Shown piece by piece: positions 48,101 to 60,200 of a stretch of 64,000 nucleotides of DNA. The translations under genes and the position numbers were made by a program. Origin of the DNA: Heterobasidion occidentale (Eukaryota > Basidiomycota > Agaricomycetes > Russulales > Bondarzewiaceae); contig JBCAQO010000004.1 in assembly GCA_039111635.1 (NCBI GenBank), forward strand, positions 1,798,001 to 1,862,000. The letters are read 5' to 3'. Below the pieces are notes generated by a model. The model saw only the letters and a program-made list of their open reading frames with translations, did not search any database and was not told the DNA's origin. Numbering within the stretch: position 1 is the stretch's first letter; every line of letters begins with the position of its first letter.

Positions 48101-48635
48101 TCACGGCTCCAAGGAGGCGGGGAAAGTGCCGTTCTCCCTCTGATCATCCCATCTCCCAATCTACACACATGGCATTGGTCAGTCGCTCGAGTCAAGAGGA
48201 GAAAGCAGCCATACCCATTCATCTGGTGAGGAAGAACCTATTTAGTAGCCGATAAGAAGGTAAAGTAAAACGAACGTACTGGGGCAAAGAGAGTGGTAGG
48301 CACGCTTGAACTGCTTGCAAGGCGCGAAGTCCTCGCCCTTGGCAGATATGCACTTGAAGTAATCGGTGTAGTTTTGATAGCTGTTGCAAATAATTAAATC
48401 ATGCGTTGGCGTGCTCCAACAGGCAACAACGCACCAGTGCCTTGTCTGGTTGGTGTACGGGAACCGGGCTAGAAAAAAGCATGAACGACAAGCATGCTAT
48501 GCCAGCGTCACAGTCCTACTGACCATCAAACCCAGCCGTCTGAAGGACGTATTTGCTGTAAAAACAGGGGAGCGTTAGGGTCAAGTGAGACGTCGAGAGT
48601 AGAGCGACGTACCTCTGGAGGTCGGTCTCAGACAT
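48101..48635 (-). CDS. COX12: Cytochrome c oxidase subunit VIb
   Basis: A small intermembrane-space subunit of complex IV. Spliced reading from 48,635: MSETDLQR, YVLQTAGFDARFPYTNQTRH, CYQNYTDYFKCISAKGEDFA, PCKQFKRAYHSLCP, DEWLERWDDQRENGTFPASL, EP. It has the twin Cx9C and Cx10C pairs (CYQNYTDYFKC and CKQFKRAYHSLC) recognised by the Mia40 import pathway. About 85 residues, normal length. Several short introns. Divergent from PRP18. Confidence 0.94.
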
Positions 48636-48793
48636 GATGGAAGGTGGAAAGGAGGTGTGGTCGCTCGGTTGAAGACGTCGTCGGAACTCGTCGGATGGTC
48701 GATTATGTAACCACGCGACCTTCCAGACAACCTCCAGACCGACTCTCGACAATCCACCCAGTTGCCATTTCTCTGTCTATTTTCTCGCACAAT
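48636..48793. promoter_or_regulatory. Divergent promoter COX12 / PRP18
   Basis: 158 bp between the two ATGs. Confidence 0.55.
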
Positions 48794-50207
48794 ATGGACG
48801 CTCTCAAAGCTGCTATTCAGACCAAACGCAAGGCACTCGACGAGATGCCGTCGAAGCCCACTAAATACATGCGCAGGGGCGATATTGAACGGTTGAAAGA
48901 GGAAGAGGAACGCAAAGCGCGGGAGGCAGAGCGCCTTGCGAAAGAGGAGGCAGACCGCAATACTCCCAAAGCCAAAGTACGCCCATCATTTTCCATGCTT
49001 GCAACTCATTCCAATAACACGTAGCTGGAGTCCAGACCCCCGCCTCCCGCTCCCAGACCTCTTCTCCGCATCCTAGTGCATCTCGTTTGACCGCATCACC
49101 TCAACCTGACGCTTCCACGCTGGAGGCCACCGCGACGACATTCAACATCTCCAACGATGAGACAGTTCGTCGTCTCCGTGCCAAGGGCCAGCCCGTCCGC
49201 TTGTTCGGTGAGTCGGACAAGGAGCGCCGCCTGCGACTCCGCGCCCTTGAGCTCATCGAGGAAAAGGGACACGACCGTGCGGGTGGACAAAACGACTTTC
49301 GCAAGGCGCTTGAGGATGTCGAGAGTGCGGAGCGAGAGCTGAAAGACCGAATCTCTGCCTCCGATGCAGGAAAGGGGAAGAAGAAGGGCGACGCAGAAGG
49401 TGAGGGAGGTGTGTTGGATTTAGGACTCATCAAGACCGACCCGGACAAGTTATATCCTATAATCTATTTTGCCCTCAAACGAACGTTGAAGGAGTGGGAG
49501 GAGAGCTTAGCTGAACGACCAGGTGCGACACCCGACTTTGGTGACAACCCATCGGCATATTGACTTTTCACCAGAACACATTAAACGCTCGACGCAGGGT
49601 AAGTTGGCGGCGGCGACGCAGGTCCAATCAGCAGAGTATCTCAAACCGTTGTTCAAAATCATCCGTTCACGAGTTTGTCCTCTTTCTCCTCAGTCGAGCG
49701 ACGTGCAGTGTTGACCCCCCCATTCACTTCCAGTCTCTACCATCAGATGTCCTCGCACGCATAGCAGAGATCGTGCACCACATGCAGAAGCGGCAGTATC
49801 AACGCGCGAACGACTCGTACCTGCGCCTTTCCATCGGCAATGCTCCCTGGCCTATCGGTGTAACTATGGTTGGGTATGTATATCCTTCGAACGTACCTCT
49901 ATCCATCGTTCTTCTCGAAGTCTTGATGACGGTCCGTGTGAACCGGCGCTCATTCTACAAATTGTTTTATAGCATCCACGAGCGGTCAGCTCGCGAAAAG
50001 ATTTCTTCTGACCAGGTCGCACACGTGTTGAACGACGAAGTTAGTCGAAAGTACATACAAAGCCTTAAGCGGTGCGTGATCCCATCCGTCGACGAATATG
50101 GACTAGACGTTGATCGGCGATTGCCGTGCTTTCCCCTGGTTTCCAGGCTGCTCACGTTCTCACAGACAAAGTATCCTCCCGAAGACGTATCGCAACTCAT
50201 GGGGTAG
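48794..50207 (+). CDS. PRP18: Pre-mRNA-splicing factor Prp18
   Basis: A U5-associated factor for the second step of splicing. The start reads [20 protein letters not shown] and a charged coil. An intron of about 56 nt (48,979-49,034) joins it to [18 protein letters not shown]. The Prp4-like motif is [20 protein letters not shown] then [19 protein letters not shown]. The Prp18 domain follows: [127 protein letters not shown] and the end [10 protein letters not shown]. About seven introns, no lesion. Confidence 0.95.
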
Positions 50208-50634
50208 GGACACGGCATACACAGCCACAATGCCATCCGCGGCGAGTATCTGCGGCATCTGGCACGTATTCCTTGATGCCTGGCGGCTCGGTCGCATCTT
50301 TGATCACATCAATGTCATTCTTTAGTTTTCACGATCAAGCTGTGCTATGTTCTCCAGACCTGAGGCCTGATGTTTGATTCTGCCAGTGTACACACGCGCT
50401 TGCTGCATTGTAATAATACCTATTGTGGATACATTGATCTTTCTAGTGCACGTCGGGCCATCGATACAATCGACTGCACAGCGCGACACATGTGAGCTGG
50501 CTCCCTCCATCACGCGTCAAGCTACTCCCAGCCTAATCCGTGTCGTGTGTGCCCCGATCCTATAGACTGTCTTCTAACTCAAGCGCCCATCAGCTGAACC
50601 GAGGGACCTCAAGGACTTCGATCCTCATCGCCGC
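50208..50634. other. Convergent 3' region of PRP18 and JJJ1
   Basis: Roughly 430 bp, nothing recognised. Confidence 0.5.
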
Positions 50635-52990
50635 GCTTTCGCCCCTTTTTTCTGGATCCGCGCGCGCTGCGTTGACTCATCGGCCAGAGCGTGCCCGGTT
50701 TCGTTGATGTGCGCGAATAATTTAGTTTTACTCTCAAATTCCTTCGAACACACGTTACATCGTTGCTAGAAGCGAAGCGAATGCGTCAGCCTGCAGCCTG
50801 ATACACCACCCAGCAAAAAAGTTGGAGCGGGAAAACAAACCGGTCAAATGACTGGCGAAAATAGATAGCTGGTGCGGCCGAAATAGAAATGGCAATGGCG
50901 TCTTGAAACGCATCCGTGAAACACGCCGCGGCGTGGAGGCCGCGATAAAAGGCAGGGTAAAGCGTCCGAAAAGAAAATTAGCTTACAACGGTGGTTGCGG
51001 TGGCCTCCCGCTCCTTCTTGGCTGCCTCTCTCGCCCTCCGCTTTTCCTTTTTCGACAGCTGCGGAGGCTCTGTTGGTTGCGAACGCGTGCTATCCGCTTC
51101 CCCGCGACCCTGAATTTCTACGTCCGCAAGATCTTGCGAAGCTCCCGGATTTTCAATGCTCAGGTTAAGTTGCCCCTTAATCTCCCGTTTCGACGTCGTC
51201 AGCTGGGGGCTGCCGTTCGGTGCGTCGGCAGGGAGCGCGCTCCTCGCTTTACTTCTCCGTTTGGGTTTCTGCTTCTGGGCCGGGGAGCTGTCCGGCTCGC
51301 TGACAGCGCCGTCGGATATCTCTGGGGAATTTCTTCCTTGCGGTGGATCGTCAGCTATGATTTCGTCTTGGGACTCGGATGATGGCAACGCTGAGGTTGG
51401 GATCTCTCGGGCATCCACATCGATTTCCGCCTCGCCATCTTCACCCTCACCCTCGTCTTCGCCCTCGTCCTCACCCTCGTCCGTGTCCTCTCCTTCGCCG
51501 GCCAACCCCAGCTCTTCCTCTTCCTCTTCCATCTGTCGCTTCAACGTCTCTACTGCCTTGAGATGCTTCTTGCTCCGTTCGTGGCTGTCCCATGATGCTT
51601 CGCTCCTGAATGTTTTCCCGCAGGCGACACACTCCCACTCTTCGTCCCCACCATTCTCGGCACGCACCCACTCGATGTCGTTTGCGGGTGCGTCCGCGAC
51701 CTTCTGCCAGTCCTGTTCTACGTAAGACGAGGAGGGCGGAGGGGCAAAGCGTTTTTGAGTGGGCGTTGCTGCGCCGGACGTAGGCTTCGAAGGGGATGGG
51801 GTGTTTAGCTGAGCTTGCCGGGCGAGATGGGATTTGTACCGAGGGTCGCGTTTGCGGATAAACATGACGAGAGACTGCGTAGAGACCGCATGTAAATCAC
51901 AGGCGTTTCATCGTATTGGAATACGAGTGAAACAGACGTACTCGGATTGTCTCGTTGTATTCCTTGCGCGCGTCGTCGCGAGCTTTCTTGTTATCTCTCT
52001 CCATGAGTCTAAACGATGGATAAGAAACGCCGAACGAGTTAAGCATCAGGGTCACTGACCTGCGCACACGACGATCTGGAGCCTCAGAAAGATTGTACAT
52101 ATCGCACCAGGTGAAATCTTTCTCGGTGCCAAAATTGAGCCAGTAATTGTAGAACGTCCGTGCGGCCTCCATCTGCTTGTCCTTGGACGGTGCAGTCCAT
52201 GTCCATGTAGAGTCCCCGAACGAAGGAAACTCAACGTCCGTGTACGGGGCCTCGTCGTGAGCGAGGCGAGCGAAAAGGTTGCGGTATATCGTGAAGAAGC
52301 CCTTGATGATCAATCACGCCTTTAGATGTATAGATGGGTGTCAAATTTAGCAACCTACGTTATCGCTGTCGTCCAAGGCAGACCAGATAGACGGATTAAG
52401 AAAGGGTGCTAGATGTCGCACAGTCAAGCCGCGATCGCGCGCCCTCGGAGGGGTCGTGCCCTTCTTGATGTCCTCAAACACGGTCTCGACGTCCGGTTCT
52501 GGGACCAACGATGCGCGATGCGAGTCGTACCACGCTCGCTCCTGTTCGGGTGCGATCGCGGTGTTCAATGGGTTTCATCGCACGGCCCGACGCAGAGGGA
52601 GCATCTCACCTGCTCGTCGCTCAGGACCTGTCCACGCCATCAGCTCTGGGTCATACGTGCGCTGGCTAAGCCACGCGAGCACGAAGTGTCGGCACGCACT
52701 TCATACGCCTGCTGCAGCGCCGCGAAGCGCTGCGTCGCGGCTTCGGAGTCATCGGGGTTCTTGTCTGGATGGTGGAGGAGCGCGAGGCGGCGGAACGCGC
52801 GCTGCGTCAGCATCCGAGAGGGTGAGCGGAGAGGACGATGTGCGCCAAGGCGTGTTGGTGTTGGACGCACCTTGATCTCGTCCGCGGTCGCAGACTCCTC
52901 GACCTCGAGCAGCGCGTAGTAATCCTCTACGCCTGCTGCCGCCCCTGCCCCCGCACCGTCCGACTGCGCTCGCGATGCCCCCGCACCCAT
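50635..52990 (-). CDS. JJJ1: J-protein Jjj1/DNAJC21 with two C2H2 zinc fingers
   Basis: A cytosolic Hsp70 co-chaperone for late 60S ribosomal subunit maturation. The start at 52,990 reads [12 protein letters not shown], then [20 protein letters not shown] and [20 protein letters not shown] (HPD), complete J domain. Next come [56 protein letters not shown] and [15 protein letters not shown]. The first zinc finger is [20 protein letters not shown] with [10 protein letters not shown] very acidic region, a [11 protein letters not shown] stretch and [20 protein letters not shown] follow. A 221-nt intron (50,766-50,986, GTAAGC..TCTAG) leads to a last exon with the second finger, [19 protein letters not shown] then [10 protein letters not shown], ending KKGAKARR at 50,635. 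Without that exon the frame stops just after the donor. Confidence 0.93.
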
Positions 52991-53227
52991 TTCAATTTAC
53001 TCTTCTCAAGATCTCAAGAAGTCAGAGACGCGAGCCGCGGCTACGTCGCTGGCGGAATGATGGATTTGACCTCGACACACCGCAACAGCAGAGGAATCGG
53101 ACTCATGATGAAATTGGAGTGCTTGAAATGCATCACGTGCGCCGAGGCGGCAAGAAGAATTTCAGTTCCGCGAGCGCTGCCAGCTAGTTATTTGTGGGCT
53201 TCGAAGACGACGACGACGACGACGACT
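52991..53227. promoter_or_regulatory. Divergent promoter JJJ1 / TIM13
   Basis: 237 bp between ATGs. (GAC)7 at 53,206-53,226 ends one base before the TIM13 start codon, so it is in the TIM13 5' leader. Confidence 0.55.
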
Positions 53228-53792
53228 ATGGCTGAGTTCTTCAAATCCTCGTCAACACCGGCTTCGCCTGCAGGTTCGTGCTCCTCGCGTGGCTGCTTGC
53301 GCTTGTCTCGTCTGTGAACACGTCTTTGTAGATGCCGCGGCACGCAAGGAAGCCGTCATGGCTTCTGTCCGGAACGAGCTGGCCCTCGCGAACGCGCAGG
53401 AGCTGATGAACGTGCGCACCACAGTGCCCCACCTTCCCCTCCCCGCGCATCTCTCACTCCCCTCGTCTCTGTATGTATGCAGAAAACAAACGAAAAGTGC
53501 TTCGCCAAGTGCGTCACGAAGCCGTCCACGTCCCTGTCTGGCTCGGAAGAGGTGACGCGCCCCCTCCTACACGAGTCTATCGCGTCCGCTAACGCCCCGT
53601 GCTCACCCCCTCTTCCCTCTCCGACAGACATGTCTGGAACGGTGTCTGGATCGGTACATGGAAGCCTGTGAGTCCTCGTCATATTCGCCATCCCGGCTCC
53701 GCCGACTCACACCCGCATGGCGTCCCAGTCAACATCGTCAGCAGGCCTACACGAGCCGGATAGCGAAGGAGCGTGCAGACACTCAATTCTAG
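53228..53792 (+). CDS. TIM13: Mitochondrial import chaperone Tim13
   Basis: A small TIM of the intermembrane space that works with Tim8 on Tim23-type precursors. Spliced reading: MAEFFKSSSTPASPA, ARKEAVMASVRNELALANAQ, ELMNKTNEKCFAKCVTKPST, SLSGSEETCLERCLDRYMEA, FNIVSRAYTSRIAKERADTQ, F. It has the twin CX3C motifs CFAKC and CLERC and a normal length of about 95 residues. Four or so short introns, one after nearly every functional block. Confidence 0.94.
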
Positions 53793-54712
53793 GGACCACC
53801 ACCCCCACGTTTCGCATACCTCCTACTCCCACCTCTCTCGTCTCCCCGTTAGCACCGCTTAGATACGCCACCGCCAGTTTCCCGCTTCCCCGCGTCTCGG
53901 CGTCGCGCCTCGTTGAAAAGACTAGGTTCCCATCCTCATACAGTATCCATCTAAGCACCCAATCTCAGCGTCGCGATGACCGCGAATAATCGTCCCCTGA
54001 GTGTCCTCGATCCGCGCCATAACTCAGACTCGGAGAATCCAAAGCGCCGTTTGCGCACCGATGAACATCATCAGATGCTAAGATCGACCTGCCCAATCGA
54101 CGCCCGTTCGAACGTGACAGCCGACCGAGTCGCGTATCTCGCCTTCCTACCTAAGTAAAACGCTTTCCCCATCCCGTATCCGCGTCCCATAAACAGCGCA
54201 CGCGCAGAAGCAAGTCTTAATACGAATATAACGGGCTCCCCGATCTGAGATCCGGGGCTCCTCGCCGCACAGAACGATATAAATAACGCGCGCCCGAGGA
54301 CGCGCCCGGACCGCAAGTAATGTAACATATATACAGGCGCATCCGCATGCCTAGTAGGTGTATAGTCCGGGATGAACGATGTCGATGTCGAGTGCTCATG
54401 ATGAACGTGAATGTTGAACGGTGGGCGTGTCGTAAAAAGCAAAAGAAAAAAAACGCGGAGACAGAGACCAGCAGCGGCTCGTAAAAAAAAAGCGAAAAAA
54501 AGAAGCGACTTCTACGCGAGTGAGAAATGTAAGCAGGAGGTCTGGCACGGGGTATCAGAGGCCCTAATAATGTAACGAAAGCGGGGCCGCACGGGGGTCC
54601 CCGCGGACAGAAAACACGCTGACGGAGCGGTCAGATCATGATGGGAGGGGGCACAGACGGACCGCGCAGCAAGCCACGCAAGGCCCGCCGTTCCGCCCCC
54701 GCGTCGGGGAGA
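53793..54712. other. Convergent 3' region of TIM13 and the homeodomain gene
   Basis: About 920 bp with no credible gene. A-rich runs at about 54,440-54,500 (plus strand) lie in the 3' flank of the homeodomain gene. Confidence 0.5.
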
Positions 54713-55371
54713 TCAGCGCGACGGCCGCGGGAGCGCGTCGTACTGCATCTGCATGGTCTGCAGGTCCGAGTTCGGCGGCGACGGGGTCCCGAACGGCGCG
54801 TGCGGGCGCGAGAGCGGGCGCGGCGGCGCGTGCGGCGAGAAGTACGCCGGTGCACTCGGGAACGCGCGCGCGGAGAGCGGGAGCGTGTACTCGAGCATCT
54901 GCGCCTGCGCCTGTGCCTGCTGCTCTGCAAAGTCCGTGAACGCAGGCGCAGGCGCCGAGAAGCTCGTGCCGGGCTGCTGTGATGGGCCCTGTGCGTAAGC
55001 GTACTGATGCTGATGCGGCTGTGGGTACTGTTGCTGCAGGCCGGGGAACCGAGCGTACGGTGTGGGAGAGGGGTTGCTCGAGGACGCATACGGCGAGGGA
55101 TGGTTTGATGGCGATGGGATGTACGGCGAGGGGTGGTTCGACAGCGTGTGCGTGTACGGTGATGGATGGCCCGAGGACGAGGACGACGGCTGCAGGCTCG
55201 GCGACGCGGCTGCGGCGGGGTAGTCGGGCGGGTTCGGCGCGAGGAGCAGAGGGGTGCCAGAGAACGAGCGCCGTGGCACGTGCGACGGTTCGAAGACGTC
55301 CTGTGCCTGTGTATAGTATGTCGGCAGCGAGCTGAGCCCGCCCGCCAGTGCGGGAGAGAGGTCAAGGTCGA

Positions 55372-55406
<35 letters not shown>

Positions 55407-56810
55407 GGCGGCGGCAACGAAGACGGCAGGGGCAGCGAGGGCGGCGACGTGGGGTTCGAGGAAGAGGCTGGGGCCGCGGTATACGCGGGCTCGTGGAGAC
55501 GGACCTCGCCGGAAGCCTTGCCGGCGTGGAAAGATGCGAGGACGTGCGCAAGCTGGACCGCCGAGCCGACGAGCTCGTGCCGGAGCACCTTGGTCGCCTG
55601 CATGCCCTCCGTCCAGTCCGCGCAGCGCTTCCACACGCGCGCGCCCGGGAGCACGCAGCGGTCGCCCTGCGGCGACGACGTGCCGGCGGGGGCCTCGAGG
55701 AAGAACGCGGGCGGGCGGGCGAGGATGAACGTCGCGAGGCCGGCGCCGGGCGCGGCGTTGGCGAACTCTGTGCTCACCACGCTGTCGTAGGCGATTTCCA
55801 TTTTGAAGCCGTGCCCCGCCGAGTGGATGAACCACGTGAGGCAGCGCTTCGCATCGCAGAGGTACGCGACGAGGTCGTGCTTGCCCACCGTCGTCGCCAT
55901 CCGTCGCCACGTCCCGATGGTAAGGTCCGTGCAGGGAATGACCGTCACGGCTGAGGGTGAGGAAGGGGCGTCAGCTGGGCCTGGGCGCACGGCGCAAAGG
56001 AGGGCGTACGCACCCTCATCTTCGTGAATGAGGCTGTGGAGCTCTGCTTGGAAACCCGGCTGCAATTCTGGGGGCGTCTCTGGGGGCGATGTCGGAAGAT
56101 GGCTCTTGTTCTTCCCATCCAACAGCTTCGCCTTTGCCCGTCTGAGCGAACCACGCGACGAATTAATCAATGCTCATCAGGCCCCGCGCCCCCTCACATG
56201 CGGGGGAAGGAGGAAAAGGGAAGCGCGCGTACCTGTTTTGGAACCAGATCTGTGTCTGCCGCTCCTGCATGCCTAGCATCTGACTGATCTCGCGGCGGCG
56301 GGCGGCCGTCGGAGATCTGTCGACGGAGAAAAACCGCTCGAGGTGGATGAGCTGGTCGGGGGTGACGCGCGACCGCTTGCGCTTTTCGCGGTCGCCCGAG
56401 CTCTTCGTGCTCGACGTCGACCGTCGGCGGCCGGCGGGCTCGGAGAGAGGCTCCGAGGCTGCGTCGTCGCCGTCGTGATCGTGCGCGGAGGGAGAGACGG
56501 CGGCGCTGCTGCCTGGGTCGGGAGGCGTGCCGGGAAGGGGTGATTTGTCGGGAGAAGAGTGTGGGGAAGGGTGCGAGGAGGAGAGAGAGGAGGAGGATGG
56601 CATCGAGTGTGGTGGTAAGGGGAGCGAAGGGAGGAGCTGGTTTTGGGACACCTCGAGGGAGGGGTAATTTTCGATGCGTGCGTCCATGGCTGTTAGGGCG
56701 GGAGAGCAGGAGCCGATGTCAGACGAAGAATTTAGCGGGGGGCTAGGCGGTGGCACGACGCGCAGGGCACGCGTATTTAGATCGAAGGGGGAGGAGGACT
56801 CACATTCCAT
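54713..56810 (-). CDS. Homeodomain transcription factor
   Basis: The ATG at 56,810 gives MECESSSPFDLNTRALRVV; a later ATG at 56,686 (MDARIENYPSLEVSQ) is an alternative start. After a Ser/Pro-rich stretch comes a homeodomain, KRKRSRVTPDQLIHLERFFS, DRSPTAARRREISQMLGM, QERQTQIWFQNR and RAKAKLL, split by a 90-nt intron inside recognition helix 3. A second intron precedes AVTVIPCTDLTIGTWRRMAT, part of a conserved C-terminal block with AYLCDAKRCLTWFIHSAGHG, FKMEIAYDSVVSTEF and LATFILARPPAFFLEAP that I associate with mushroom developmental homeodomain proteins. The tail is low-complexity: about eleven Gln residues, repeated NHPSPY units, and Gln/Tyr/Pro-rich sequence. No HD1/HD2 partner gene nearby, so not a mating-type locus. 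Confidence 0.88.
55373..55404. repeat. Coding CTG/CAG microsatellite (polyglutamine)
   Basis: Uninterrupted CTG units on the plus strand encode about eleven Gln residues in the homeodomain protein; probably length-variable between strains. Confidence 0.85.
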
Positions 56811-56868
56811 CAAGGGGAAATCCCAAGTCGGACGGGGGAAGAGTGATACAGCCAGGGTGGAAGCGGGG

Positions 56869-56898
56869 GGTGGTGGTGGTGGTGGTGGTGATGGTGGT
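56869..56898. repeat. GGT microsatellite
   Basis: About nine GGT units with one change, just upstream of the homeodomain start. Confidence 0.8.
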
Positions 56899-57784
56899 AG
56901 GAGTGAAGGAGGAGGGAGAAGGGGAGCGGCGCAAGAGTAGGATGGTGGCCAATGGCGCCAAGCGCGCGGCGACGGGACGACTAGGTATGAGGTGTGTAAT
57001 GGAAATAGGCGGCAAGCGGTGTCAGTGGGTCAAGGCGTGAGTTTCAGGGACGAGGGTGTGCTTGTGAGTCAAGTTTGGAAGCCGATGATCGGTAGCGAGC
57101 AGAACGAGAGGCTCGGACGGGACGTGGAGGCGGGGGATGGGGATGGGGGGGGGGGAGGTGGGCGCGGGAGAGAAGAGCAGTCCGGCGGGGCTTTCAATGA
57201 GGAGGGGGGGGGTCGGGGGCTGAATCTGTTGGATGGATGGGCGGAGAAAGGATGAGGAGGGGAGAGGGCAGGGGGGCTGGCGCTGAAAGACGGTGTGTGC
57301 GGGCGAGCGGAGCGAATGGCGAGGGGAGAGACAAGGCTCCGTCGGTTCGCAGGAGCGGAGCCTGGACTGGACTGGGCGCTCGAAAAGGGGATGGCAGAGG
57401 AGATCGGATCTGCCAGGAACGCACCCCGACATAGAGTTCGAGATTCGTTTCGCTGGCAAGGAAACCGACTCGAAGGGCCCCGCGCCCAGCATGACCCACC
57501 GTCCCAACCGAGCTCCTTCCTGTCCCGGATCATCTCGGGGCCCGACGTTCAGTCCCCACCCACGAACACGAACCTGCAGGCGGTGCCGACGGCCTGACCA
57601 GCCAGCCATTCAGTCGCGGGGCGATCCAGCAAGCAATGAATTTATCAGTGCAGTTGCCCTTCCGAGCTGAGACAGCCCCACCCCAGCCCCAGCGAGCTGC
57701 AACCGTCTGATGAGCCAACAGGGCTCTGGCGTCAAGGCGGCAGCGCGCCTGGAGAGAGCGCGGCGACGGTGGTCGCGGCAGCCA

Positions 57785-57805
57785 CAGCAGCAGCAGCAGC
57801 AGCAG
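57785..57805. repeat. CAG microsatellite, non-coding
   Basis: Seven CAG units in the upstream region of the homeodomain gene; no supported reading frame. Confidence 0.75.
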
Positions 57806-59185
57806 GACACGTCCGGTGCATGCCCCCCCGGAAACGTCAGACGCGCACCGCGCACCACACGCGCCGGGGGGCGATCGTGCAGCCCAAAAGCGCCCGAGGG
57901 TGGAGGGTTATGCAGCGATGGCGCCGATTGCGATCAGCATGGGCTGAAGCAGCTGGAGCGGAATGTCAGGGTCGGTGGGGCGCTTGTTCGCTGTTAGTAA
58001 GGTGCACAGCATGTGTGTGCGGCGGCGTGGCAAGAGCCAACGCGGGTGTCCTGAGACGATGGCCAGCGGGGAGCGATCAGATCGTGGACGAGCAGTCGCC
58101 GTCGGTCGGACCCCGGACCTGAGACGTCTCGAGCCGTCGCCCACTCGTACGGTACGGTACAGTACGGAACGGCCACCGTACGCGCCCCCATCACGTCTCC
58201 ACCCCGTCGCCTCAAGTCTCGCAATCACGTGCACATCCACCTGCGATTCTTTCTTCTTCTTCTTGCCTTTTTTTTGAATCACACAGTCTCGTCTGCAAAC
58301 GGTAGCGAAGGCTGTGCCGACCATCGCAGTTTAATTAAACAAGATCCCGCTAGCGCATGCGAGTCCCTCGAGCCCCTCGCCGCGGGCGAGCACACCTGGC
58401 CTAACGAACCCCCGTGCACGCCCGACTCGGAAGCGGATCCTGTCGCCCAACGGCAGTCCCCACCCTCGAATCCTGCCAAGTTAGGCTCCCCGCCATCTAA
58501 CACCAACGCAATCTCTGCGGCCATCGCGTGTCCCACAACCCAGCGGTGCAGCCCGCTCCTGGACGTCCGCGTGTGTGTCTATCAGCACAGCAGGCGCCTG
58601 AATTTATCGACGCCAGCCGCTCCTCCTAGTCCCTCGCCTTGGCAGCCCTGCTAGCCGCTCCTACGATCCATCACAGCTTCGCAGTCAGACCTGTCAACCT
58701 CCTGCTTGACATCCCCGCGTACAGCGTGGATCATCCCAGTCATCCCGAAACGCGCGTTTTGCTCGCTCGCGGCTCGCACGTCCTAGGCGCTCGCGGCCCC
58801 TGGAAATCCCATTCACTCGCTCACTCGCTCACTTACATACATGTATGGGCGCGCTATGTAAAGCGCGCCCACACTGCGCTTCCGCACGCTCGGTCGCTTC
58901 CGGCGTCCTGCGCCCGTCCTACTAGGCACCTGAAACATTACATACTCATCTTTACATTTTACGCTCTCCCCACCAGAGCTTCTCGGGATCTCAATAAATT
59001 ACATACTCGACCCAATCGCGCATCGCGAATCGTGATGCCGTCCCTCGACCAGCCACAGATACAATTCGCTCCCCCCGACACGACACGCTTGTCGACATCC
59101 CACGATCCGGCACACACCGCGGGCGGAGAGCGAGACGCACACGACGCTCGCTCGATGGCCATCATGTGCCAGGCGCCATGACGCT

Positions 59186-59186
<1 letters not shown>

Positions 59187-59220
<34 letters not shown>

Positions 59221-59222
59221 CG
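59187..59222. repeat. CGA microsatellite
   Basis: About eleven to twelve CGA units in the gene-free region. Confidence 0.85.
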
Positions 59223-60200
59223 CGAACGCATAGTATAGCTTGCATTATTCACTCTCTACAGGCACCCGTGGAATGATGGCTCAATCGCTGCTGCGCATTC
59301 CCTCCGCCCGACGCGCCCCGGGCCTGCAGCTCTCGCTGACAAAGCCCAAAACGCATCTTCGTAAACGCGCCCCCCAAAACAGCCCCATGTGCGCCCGATA
59401 CCAGATGCGTCGGCGCGGTCCTTTCCTTTCCCGCGGCGGCTTGAGCGTCGGTCTGATCCTTGATCACTTGATCCTTGATGTCCTGATCCTGATCCCACCC
59501 CGAACCTCTAACGGCGGGGGCCTGACAATGATCTGATCGCATCAAGGCATCAAACGCGAGAAGCCGCCTGCCTTGACAGGACAAGAGGTAGGGGAAAGAC
59601 AGCACAAACAAGAAAGGGGGATAACAAGACACGACAAGGACGAGACAGGCGGCGGGTCACGGATCCAAGGGGAGGGGAGAGATCAAACGGACAAGCAGAC
59701 ACACAGCACCGCGACGTTGGAACAAGGTCACCTGTTACGTCACCTTTTCCCGCACGCTTTCGTTTCTCGCTTCTGTTTCTGGGTTTCTGGTTCGGTTCTC
59801 TGTTCCTGTGCGAACGTCTGCGTCAACCAAACGGAAATGTCATACTATACTTGCCTCAGCATCACAGGCCATCGCCGTGTAACGTGTCCGGCATCCATAA
59901 TACTTACGCAAACATAAACACAGAGCGCGCGGCTCGAGATGAGACGACTGAGCGAAGATCAGGGGGGGCTGATGAAACGAGAAAAGCAGAGGGAGGAAGC
60001 AGAGACGAGAAAAAAAAATGAAATCGAAACAGCGATAAAAAAAGAGCAAAATCGTGGTACCGAGCCAAACCAAACCCGCAACTTACACGCCCACGCAAAC
60101 ATATACGCACACGCGCCGAGCACGGAGGGCAGCATCATATACAGCAGCATACCTCGACCGATCCACGCCGCGTCGTACCGTCCTGTTCTCGCCGCATCGT

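Larger units (their letters stand above)
56811..60200. other. 3.4-kb gene-free region upstream of the homeodomain gene
   Basis: No frame here shows a recognisable protein. It contains GGT repeats (56,869-56,898), a CAG run (57,785-57,805), a GTACG repeat near 58,148-58,170, a CGA run (59,187-59,222) and purine-rich stretches (59,570-59,650; 59,970-60,050). The frames at 57,022-57,609 (-) and 58,639-59,181 (+) are open probably because of base composition. The left part should be the homeodomain promoter and long leader, the right end the 3' flank of SNP1. Confidence 0.55.

Noticed and set aside
56860..56900. CRISPR-like or satellite array
   Set aside because: The GGT, CAG, GAC and CGA runs are simple microsatellites without spacers; this is a eukaryotic nuclear sequence.
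57022..57609. 195-codon minus-strand frame upstream of the homeodomain gene
   Set aside because: Pro/Ser/Leu-biased translation without motifs, sitting on simple-sequence DNA.
58639..59181. 180-codon plus-strand frame
   Set aside because: No motif, no splice support; composition explains the open frame.
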